From contig CAZPIC010000058.1 of assembly GCA_964586835.1 (NCBI GenBank), positions 1-5,744 of the forward strand: a stretch of 5,744 nt of DNA. Direction: 5' to 3'. The notes below the pieces were generated by a model. It ran no database searches and was not told the DNA's origin. It saw only the letters and a list, made by a program, of their open reading frames with translations. This document shows, one piece after another, positions 1-4,737 of this stretch (positions within the stretch are counted from its first letter, which is position 1; each line of letters starts with the position of its first letter). Made by a program: the position numbers and the translations under genes. Source of the stretch: CAZLYF01 sp964586835. GTDB lineage: Bacteria > Bacillota > Clostridia > Christensenellales > Aristaeellaceae.

Positions 1-1283
1 TCGTCAATCGTGCCCTTGGTGATGATGTGGTGGATGACCACCGTTTCCGCTTGCTGCCCCTGCCGCCAGAGCCGGGCATTGGTCTGCTGATACAATTCCA
101 GCGACCAGGTCAGTCCGAACCAGATCAGCGTCGAGCCGCCCGCCTGCAGGTTCAGACCATGCCCGGCGGAGGCGGGGTGGATCAGTGCCACGGGCAGTTC
201 GCCCCGGTTCCACCGCGTGATGGAACCCTGCGTGTCCAAGCGGCAGAACGGGATATGGCGTTTGTGCAGCCGCTCCTCGATCCGGGTGAGGTCATGCTTG
301 AACCAGTAGGCCACCAGCACGGGTTTACCGTTCGCGCCTTCGATGAGGTCTTCCAAGGCATCGAGCTTCTGTTCGTGAATCGGCAGCGCGTGCTTGTCCT
401 CGCCGTAGATCGCCCCATTGGCCATCTGACACAGCTTGCCAGACAGCGCGGCGGCGTTTGCCGCGTCGATCTCCTCACCCCTGAGGGTGACGACCAGGTC
501 GTCCTTCATCGCCTTGTACAGTTCAGCTTCTGAATCGGACATGTTCACGTGCACCTCGTTCATCACGCATTCCGGCATCTTCAGGTAATCGGCACTCTTC
601 ATGCTGATTGTGATATCGCCAATTCGCCTGTAGATCTCAGCTTCCGCACCCGGCTTGGGCTTGTAGGTGAACACCTGCTGGGAACTGCGCTTATCGGGCA
701 GGAAGAATTCATCGCGGTAGTGGGTGATGAATCGACCCAGGCGCTTTCCCATATCCAGCAGCCGGAACTCCGCCCACAAATCCATCAGTCCATTGCTAGA
801 GGGGGTACCGGTGAGTCCTACGATGCGCTGTACCTTGGCGCGTATCTTCATCAGGCTCCGGAATCGTTTTGCCTGATAACTCCTAAAGCTGGACAACTCG
901 TCAATGACGACCATGTCGTAGTCGAAGGGCAGTCCGCTCTCCTCGATGAGCCACTGCACGTTTTCCCGGTTGATGATGTGGATGTGCGTCGGCTGCAGAA
1001 GCGCTGCTTGGCGTTCGGCTGCCGTGCCGATGGCCACGCTGTAGGTCAATCCGTGAAGGTGGTCCCACTTTTGAATCTCCGCCGGCCATGTGTCCCGTGC
1101 GACGCGAAGGGGTGCGATGACCAGCACCTTGCTTACCTCAAAGCGGTTGAGGCAAAGTTCGTAGATGGCCGTCAGTGTAATCACGCTTTTACCCAGCCCC
1201 ATCGACAAGAGAATCGCCGCTTCAGGGTGCGTCAGGATGAACTCGGTTGCGTAGGTCTGGTACTCATAGGCCTTGTAATTCAT
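1..1283 (-). CDS. SNF2-family (SF2) DNA helicase/translocase, partial at C-terminus
   Basis: This is a phage-type SNF2 ATPase, expected to translocate on double-stranded DNA during phage replication or recombination in the cytoplasm. The frame is open from the ATG at 1283 to the left edge (427 residues), with no stop or frameshift. All helicase motifs are visible: the Q-motif region (Tyr8-Gln9), Walker A MGLGKS (28-33), motif Ia around VLVIAPLRVARDTW (53-66), Walker B DELS (128-131), motif III LTGTPSSNGLMD (157-168), motif IV near 320-335, motif V SAGHGLNLQAGG (372-383) and motif VI QTNARLWRQGQ (400-410) with Arg404 and Arg407. It ends in GTID, which in relatives lies just before the C-terminus, so I infer only a few tens of residues are missing. 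The start has GGAGGT 7 nt upstream and lies 20 nt inside the VRR-NUC gene, which suggests coupled translation. The family is certain; the exact role is inferred. Confidence 0.95.
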   Translation of the reverse strand, partial: MNYKAYEYQTYATEFILTHPEAAILLSMGLGKSVITLTAIYELCLNRFEVSKVLVIAPLRVARDTWPAEIQKWDHLHGLTYSVAIGTAAERQAALLQPTHIHIINRENVQWLIEESGLPFDYDMVVIDELSSFRSYQAKRFRSLMKIRAKVQRIVGLTGTPSSNGLMDLWAEFRLLDMGKRLGRFITHYRDEFFLPDKRSSQQVFTYKPKPGAEAEIYRRIGDITISMKSADYLKMPECVMNEVHVNMSDSEAELYKAMKDDLVVTLRGEEIDAANAAALSGKLCQMANGAIYGEDKHALPIHEQKLDALEDLIEGANGKPVLVAYWFKHDLTRIEERLHKRHIPFCRLDTQGSITRWNRGELPVALIHPASAGHGLNLQAGGSTLIWFGLTWSLELYQQTNARLWRQGQQAETVVIHHIITKGTID

Positions 1284-1545
1284 CCAGCACACCTCCAATC
1301 TGATCGGGATGGTCGATGACGTACACCCGGAATCCCAACGTCTCCAACTGACGCTTTCGCCGCAGCTGCAGCGGGCGGGGGCGCAGACCAAGCGCTTTGA
1401 GCTCGGCAAAAGCCGCACGCCCACCGGGTAGAAGGATCAGACGGTCGGGCATGCCATCCATGCCGGGGCTGACAAATTTGAAGGCCATGCCGCCGCATTG
1501 CTTCACCCTCTGTGATAATCGTTGCTCTATCTGTTTTTCCCGCAT
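1264..1545 (-). CDS. Stand-alone VRR-NUC domain nuclease
   Basis: This 93-residue protein is a minimal virus-type replication-repair nuclease of the PD-(D/E)XK superfamily. The family cuts branched DNA such as flaps or Holliday junctions using a metal ion. Visible signature: a basic N-terminal helix (MREKQIEQRL), GGMAFKFVSPGMDGMPDR (18-35) with catalytic Asp34, the ELK motif with Glu48 and Lys50, Gln60 in RPRPLQ, and a C-terminal strand around VYVID (74-78). Its length suits a single-domain phage member. I chose the ATG at 1545 because GGAGGG lies just upstream and because, from memory, relatives begin with MREK. The frame is open further upstream, but only through the inverted-repeat element. 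It is followed by, and overlaps, the SNF2 helicase, a pairing common in phages that suggests joint processing of replication or recombination intermediates. Branch specificity is inferred. Confidence 0.93.
   Translation of the reverse strand: MREKQIEQRLSQRVKQCGGMAFKFVSPGMDGMPDRLILLPGGRAAFAELKALGLRPRPLQLRRKRQLETLGFRVYVIDHPDQIGGVLDELQGL
1291..1296 (-). promoter_or_regulatory. Ribosome binding site of the SNF2 gene, inside VRR-NUC
   Basis: GGAGGT is read on the minus strand 7 nt before the ATG at 1283. It lies within the last codons of the VRR-NUC gene, which fixes the helicase start and points to coupled translation. Confidence 0.8.
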
Positions 1546-1549
1546 GTTT

Positions 1550-1555
1550 CCCTCC
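1550..1555 (-). promoter_or_regulatory. Ribosome binding site deciding the VRR-NUC start
   Basis: GGAGGG on the minus strand lies 4 nt before the ATG at 1545. It supports this start over GTG codons at 1662 and 1653 in the same frame. The spacing is on the short side. It begins 11 nt after the end of the inverted-repeat element, so RNA folding there could affect access. Confidence 0.75.
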
Positions 1556-1563
1556 AAAAAGCG

Positions 1564-1585
1564 CAGGTGTGCAGGTCGATCAGGT
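1564..1585 (+). repeat. Three closely spaced CAGGT direct repeats
   Basis: CAGGT occurs at 1564-1568, 1572-1576 and 1581-1585, at intervals of 8 and 9 nt. The last two copies extend to CAGGTCG. An inverted copy lies in the other arm of the long inverted repeat (ACCTG at 1655-1659). The spacing is irregular and less than one helical turn, so calling these iterons is only a suggestion. Confidence 0.5.
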
Positions 1586-1664
1586 CGTTTACAAAACCTC
1601 TCTATAGACTGATTTTTTATGCCTATAAGGGACTTTTTAGTAGAGACCTTCACGACCTGCACAC
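1567..1664. repeat. Long inverted repeat around an AT-rich core, between primase and VRR-NUC
   Basis: Two arms, GTGTGCAGGTCG at 1567-1578 and CGACCTGCACAC at 1653-1664, are perfect 12-bp reverse complements. After three mismatches the pairing resumes for 5 bp (AGGTC at 1582-1586 with GACCT at 1645-1649). The enclosed 1587-1642 is strikingly AT-rich (17 G or C in 56 bases) compared with the flanking genes. It also holds shorter complementary pieces (TCTCTA at 1599-1604 with TAGAGA at 1641-1646, and TATAG with CTATA). The element fills most of the only sizeable gap downstream of the primase gene. It could be a replication origin with an unwinding region, a structured leader of the VRR-NUC message, or a protein-binding site. 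It does not look like a simple terminator, because the loop is long and no T-run follows the stem in the transcribed direction. Confidence 0.8.
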
Positions 1665-1687
1665 TCCTTGCTGTATAAGGCTTTTGC

Positions 1688-4000
1688 TCATTTCAGGAAG
1701 TCAGGAAATGCGTCCTCATCACTCATGGTTTTCACACGCATACCCGAAATCATGATGCCAGCCCGTGTCTTTTTGCGTTTGTATCCGGCGTTGTCCAGCG
1801 CAGCGTAGAAGTCCGTTGTGCTGCGCGTATACTCGCCTGTCTCAGCGCAGTAGTTGCGATAGCACACATACAGTTCACCGGATGAAGTCTGGAGATCTGC
1901 GCCCACCTCGCAGCGTTCGTCAAGGAAGTGCGCCAGCCAATCGTTGGCTTCACGGTACGCCTTGATGGCAGCCGTAACACACGCGGGCTCCGGGATTTTG
2001 TAGTCGAGTTCGATCACCTTGCGGGCGCCTTCAATAATCCACGTTAAGATGGCACCACCAGCTTTTTCATACAGATACTCGGCGTAGTTCTTGATGTCGC
2101 TGTTTCCTTGAATCCTTGCTTTGAAAGGGATCACGATCAGACGACGCCAGGTACCTTCGTCCAGCGCGCCTACCCGTGGGAGGTGGTTGGTGTACAAAAC
2201 CAGCGTATGGCTAGGCGTATAGGCGAACGGGTCCTTGTACTTCTTTTCCGCGAACACGTCGTCGGTGGACGTTAGTTGCTTGATCGTTGAGGTGTTTAGT
2301 CGCGTGCCTTCCTCAAGCTCGGCGGCGATCAGCAGGCGTTTACCTTTGGCCTCTGCCATTTCCGGTTTCACATTGCGGCGGCAACCGGCGGTCAGCGAGT
2401 CGGCTGAGATATTTCCGCTGTATAGACCCAGCACACGAGCGATTACATTCCAGAAGGTGGACTTGCCATTTCGCCCGTCGCCATAGGCGATTACCATGGC
2501 CTCGAAGAAGACTTTCCCGATGCTCGCCAATCCGGCGATCATCTGCACATAGCGAATCAGGCCGGCGTCACCGCAGAAGAATGTTTCCAGCGCCGCCTGC
2601 CAGAGTTCATCGCCATCGGAGTCGGGCGACACGCTGGTCACTTTTGTCAGGTAGTCTTCAGGCTTGTGCTCCTGCGCGCCAGCTGCCCCTTTTCGCAGAT
2701 CGTATGTCGCCGCCGGGGTACACAGGAGGAAACAGTCCGCATCCAGTTCCTTCGGCGTAATCGTCAGCATGGGGCGCGCTTCCAGCATTGCGGCAGTGAT
2801 GTACTTGGAATCACGCCGCTTCATCGCAAAACCCTGATAGGCAAGTGCACGGGCATACTCGTCGTAAGCCTGCCGTTGTTCCTCATTGAACACGGACTCA
2901 GCTTTTTTCTTGCCCAAGTTGCTCACAATCTCCGCCGCGCCGACGGCAGTCATTCTGTGCCACGCAGTCTCCATGCGCCGCTGGGCTTCCTCCAACTGCA
3001 ACTGGGTAAGCTCGTGAATCATGGCCTGCGCCGCCGGTCGATACTCCTCCCAGTACACACCGTTGTAAGCAAGGTAGTCCGTATAAGGCGAGTACCGCAG
3101 CCGATTGCCGAATGTCTTTGCCAATATGGTCGCTTGCCCTACGTCGGTGTAGTCTTCCGGCTCATAGCTGATGTCCTGAGCGTTATACTCCTCCGGCGGC
3201 ACATATCCGGGCTGCTGCTGTATCCGTGAGTAGAAGCCTCTTGCACTGCGCCAGATTGTGCTTAGTTCCGTATCAGGCAGCGGCGGGACACACTTTTCCG
3301 CTTCTTCAAGGAAGAGTGCGTGTGCTTGTTCGGTATCTCCGTAACGCTTCAGTACCCGTCCAGCGAAATGGGACATGGTGGCATTCCGACTGCCTTCGGG
3401 TATCGTCCGCGCATATGCTGTGTAAGGCTCGTCCAGCGGTGTGGACTCGGGATTCTCTTCCGAATCGGGATAGTAGGAGTCAAGGCATTCATTCAGAGTG
3501 AGTGTGCCGGGGAAGAACTCTACGTCAGGCTGATCCGTTCCGAAGAAGAAGCGCGCGGCATCGAGCGCCTGGGTATCGAAATACGGGAAGATGCCATGGA
3601 TGCGCTTCTTCAAATCGCTGTACTGGACAGGGTCAGTCATTTCGTCTATCTGGAAGAGACAATGAAACTTCGGCCTTGGTGACTTGCCGCGTTTGGGAAT
3701 GTTGTTGTGCCTGCTGTAATGCACCGCAAACGTCACATCGGGGAAGGCGTGACGGATACTTTCAGGCGTGATCCAATCTTCCGGAGCATCGGAATGATCG
3801 TTATCGCAGTCCATCCCCAGACAGTTTGAACTGATGAAGTTGGCGTTGGAGCGGTAGCGGTTCTTATAATCCACACAAACATAGTCGTGTCCGGCAGCCT
3901 CCTTCAGGGTATCGTTGTCCGTGACGATCATTCTGTGTGGGTAAGAACAGTTCGTTTCCACACCGGCACAATCGGCTGAGTAAAGTGCAATCCCTCTCAT
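1688..4000 (-). CDS. Phage primase-helicase: AEP-type primase, PriCT-like linker, D5/SF3 helicase
   Basis: This 770-residue protein should synthesise primers and unwind DNA at the phage origin and fork. The N-terminal part looks like an archaeo-eukaryotic-type primase: acidic motif GMDCDND (62-68), the sxH-type motif RPKFHCLF (109-116) and LDAARFFFG (146-154). A PriCT-like helical segment follows (about 203-256, with CVPPLP). The D5_N region begins near 285. The SF3 ATPase has Walker A GDGRNGKST (507-515), Walker B RLLIAAELEEG (555-565), sensor 1 LYTNHLP (602-608) and GTWRRL (616-621), which supplies candidate arginine-finger residues. The C-terminal part (about 685-765) resembles the winged-helix tail of P4/D5 proteins. 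I chose the ATG at 4000 because AAAGAGGT lies 6 nt upstream and because it forms an ATGA overlap with the preceding stop. A GTG at 4006 overlaps the space behind the ribosome site and is less likely. Domain calls are firm for the helicase and good for the primase. Confidence 0.93.
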   Translation of the reverse strand: MRGIALYSADCAGVETNCSYPHRMIVTDNDTLKEAAGHDYVCVDYKNRYRSNANFISSNCLGMDCDNDHSDAPEDWITPESIRHAFPDVTFAVHYSRHNNIPKRGKSPRPKFHCLFQIDEMTDPVQYSDLKKRIHGIFPYFDTQALDAARFFFGTDQPDVEFFPGTLTLNECLDSYYPDSEENPESTPLDEPYTAYARTIPEGSRNATMSHFAGRVLKRYGDTEQAHALFLEEAEKCVPPLPDTELSTIWRSARGFYSRIQQQPGYVPPEEYNAQDISYEPEDYTDVGQATILAKTFGNRLRYSPYTDYLAYNGVYWEEYRPAAQAMIHELTQLQLEEAQRRMETAWHRMTAVGAAEIVSNLGKKKAESVFNEEQRQAYDEYARALAYQGFAMKRRDSKYITAAMLEARPMLTITPKELDADCFLLCTPAATYDLRKGAAGAQEHKPEDYLTKVTSVSPDSDGDELWQAALETFFCGDAGLIRYVQMIAGLASIGKVFFEAMVIAYGDGRNGKSTFWNVIARVLGLYSGNISADSLTAGCRRNVKPEMAEAKGKRLLIAAELEEGTRLNTSTIKQLTSTDDVFAEKKYKDPFAYTPSHTLVLYTNHLPRVGALDEGTWRRLIVIPFKARIQGNSDIKNYAEYLYEKAGGAILTWIIEGARKVIELDYKIPEPACVTAAIKAYREANDWLAHFLDERCEVGADLQTSSGELYVCYRNYCAETGEYTRSTTDFYAALDNAGYKRKKTRAGIMISGMRVKTMSDEDAFPDFLK

Positions 4001-4440
4001 GCACACACCTCTTTTCCGCTCTCGGTGAAGTGTCGAACCGGCATATCGCGCTGTATCGCTTTATCGATTTCCACTGACATGCCATCAGTGACCTCGGAAC
4101 CAAACACCCAAATCTCTGCGCACTTCGTAAGCAGAACAAGTCCCATGAACATGCCAAGCTGGCGATCTTCCTCAAGGCTGTCATCCAGGAATTGGGGGAA
4201 CAGGAGATGCGGCGCGACGGGGAGAAATCCGCGATCCGCGGCGATACGGCTGTACTTACGGGCATTCTCGATGTTCTTCTCGATCTGTCCGGCATAAGGT
4301 GAGCAGATATACACCAGCGGGCGGTAGTTCGGACTTCGGCCAGAAGCACGAATCTGCTGGTCGATGTTCCTGAATGCCTCGTATGACGTGGGATCGGGAT
4401 AGCCTTCGCTGTTGTAGTAGCAGTTATCGATGTGCGCCAT
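3997..4440 (-). CDS. DUF4406/DUF7768 protein, nucleoside 2-deoxyribosyltransferase-like
   Basis: This 147-residue protein has a core of the nucleoside 2-deoxyribosyltransferase-like fold. That family exchanges bases on deoxynucleosides or cleaves nucleoside N-glycosidic bonds; the phage DUF4406 branch has no assigned reaction that I know of. Visible signature: VYICSPYAG (43-51), an NIENARKYSR helix (56-65), APHLLFPQFLDD (76-87), CAEIWVFGSEVTDGMSVEI (107-125) and a C-terminal strand. Glu124 in GMSVEI aligns by motif with the nucleophile region of the enzymes, but that is inference. The first 40 residues (NCYYNSEGYPDPTSYEAFRNID) precede the core and resemble a segment I recall from separate small phage proteins. 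The start is the ATG at 4440, with GGGAGGT 6 nt upstream; it overlaps the preceding stop (TAATG). The 3' end overlaps the primase start by 4 nt. A nucleotide-pool role beside replication genes is plausible. Confidence 0.85.
   Translation of the reverse strand: MAHIDNCYYNSEGYPDPTSYEAFRNIDQQIRASGRSPNYRPLVYICSPYAGQIEKNIENARKYSRIAADRGFLPVAPHLLFPQFLDDSLEEDRQLGMFMGLVLLTKCAEIWVFGSEVTDGMSVEIDKAIQRDMPVRHFTESGKEVCA
4007..4014 (-). promoter_or_regulatory. Ribosome binding site deciding the primase-helicase start
   Basis: AAAGAGGT on the minus strand lies 6 nt before the ATG at 4000, inside the end of the DUF4406-like gene. A GTG start at 4006 would leave no spacing from this site, so the ATG is preferred. 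Confidence 0.75.
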
Positions 4441-4658
4441 TACGGCACCTCCCGGCGCAATTCGGGACACAGCTTTCTGGCGCAATCGTCGCACAGCACC
4501 GCCGTGCCATACAGGTCGCCTTCGCCGTCAGACAAAATATCGGCGAGATCGACGGCGATTTCCGATCCACAGCGTGGGCAGCGGGTGAAAACATTCTCGT
4601 CCGTGATCTCCGTGGTAAGGGCTGTTTCCTCGTTCAGTTGAGTCTTGACGTAAAACAT
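4440..4658 (-). CDS. Small zinc-ribbon-like phage protein of unknown function
   Basis: I do not recognise a named family for this 72-residue protein. It carries two CxxC pairs, Cys27/Cys30 in RCPRCGSE and Cys56/Cys59 in LCDDCA, plus Cys64. This is the usual arrangement of a single treble-clef or zinc-ribbon fold that binds one zinc ion. The 25 residues between the pairs include an acidic stretch (DLADILSDGEGD, 37-48). The first 20 residues look like a short beta hairpin and no membrane segment is seen. The ATG at 4658 has GGAGGT 6 nt upstream, and the stop codon shares one base with the next start, so it is a real member of the operon. Its position between polymerase and primase genes suggests a small DNA-, RNA- or protein-binding accessory factor, but that is guesswork. 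Confidence 0.8.
   Translation of the reverse strand: MFYVKTQLNEETALTTEITDENVFTRCPRCGSEIAVDLADILSDGEGDLYGTAVLCDDCARKLCPELRREVP
4447..4453 (-). promoter_or_regulatory. Ribosome binding site deciding the DUF4406-like start
   Basis: GGGAGGT on the minus strand lies 6 nt before the ATG at 4440, in the last codons of the zinc-ribbon gene. It favours this start over an in-frame upstream start at 4494 that would add 18 residues inside the preceding gene. Confidence 0.75.
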
Positions 4659-4664
4659 GGGTAC

Positions 4665-4670
4665 ACCTCC
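4665..4670 (-). promoter_or_regulatory. Ribosome binding site of the zinc-ribbon gene
   Basis: GGAGGT on the minus strand lies 6 nt before the ATG at 4658 and 8 nt after the base of the intergenic hairpin. It confirms that this small open frame is translated. Confidence 0.75.
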
Positions 4671-4678
4671 AAACCAAA

Positions 4679-4727
4679 TTCAGAGCAAAGCTCCTACCTT
4701 GTTTGGAAAGATAGGGGTTGCTCTGAA
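4679..4727 (-). other. Strong intergenic stem-loop after the polymerase gene
   Basis: TTCAGAGCAA at 4679-4688 and TTGCTCTGAA at 4718-4727 are perfect 10-bp reverse complements. After a 2-nt bulge the stem can continue for about six pairs, one of them G-T (CTCCTA at 4691-4696 with TAGGGG at 4712-4717). The polymerase stop is 10 nt before it in the direction of transcription, and the next ribosome site 8 nt after it. The tail reads TTGGTTTGGAGG with no uninterrupted T-run, so a standard intrinsic terminator is unlikely. A partial terminator, RNA processing site or stabilising 3' hairpin for the polymerase message are all possible. Confidence 0.75.
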
Positions 4728-4737
4728 CGAAAAGAGG

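Noticed and set aside
549..1319. A 256-codon open frame on the plus strand
   Set aside because: It lies opposite the SNF2 gene, whose helicase motifs are all intact on the minus strand. Its translation shows no recognisable domain and it lacks a good ribosome site.
1587..1642. Promoter in the AT-rich core
   Set aside because: TTTACA and TATAAG/TATAGA look-alikes are present, but no pair has the 16-18 nt spacing of a sigma-70-type promoter on either strand.
1546..1662. N-terminal extension of VRR-NUC to a GTG at 1662 or 1653
   Set aside because: The frame stays open, and AAGGAG lies 12 nt before the GTG at 1653, but the added residues would come from the inverted-repeat AT-rich element. The domain itself starts naturally at MREK, with its own ribosome site.
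2666..3682. Several overlapping plus-strand frames of 90-190 codons
   Set aside because: They are antisense to the primase-helicase gene, have no family resemblance, and conflict with the strongly supported minus-strand protein.
4001..4006. GTG start at 4006 for the primase-helicase
   Set aside because: It directly abuts the ribosome site, while the ATG at 4000 has proper spacing and forms the typical ATGA overlap.
4441..4494. Upstream start at 4494 for the DUF4406-like gene
   Set aside because: It would overlap the zinc-ribbon gene by 55 nt and has no ribosome site as good as the GGGAGGT before 4440.
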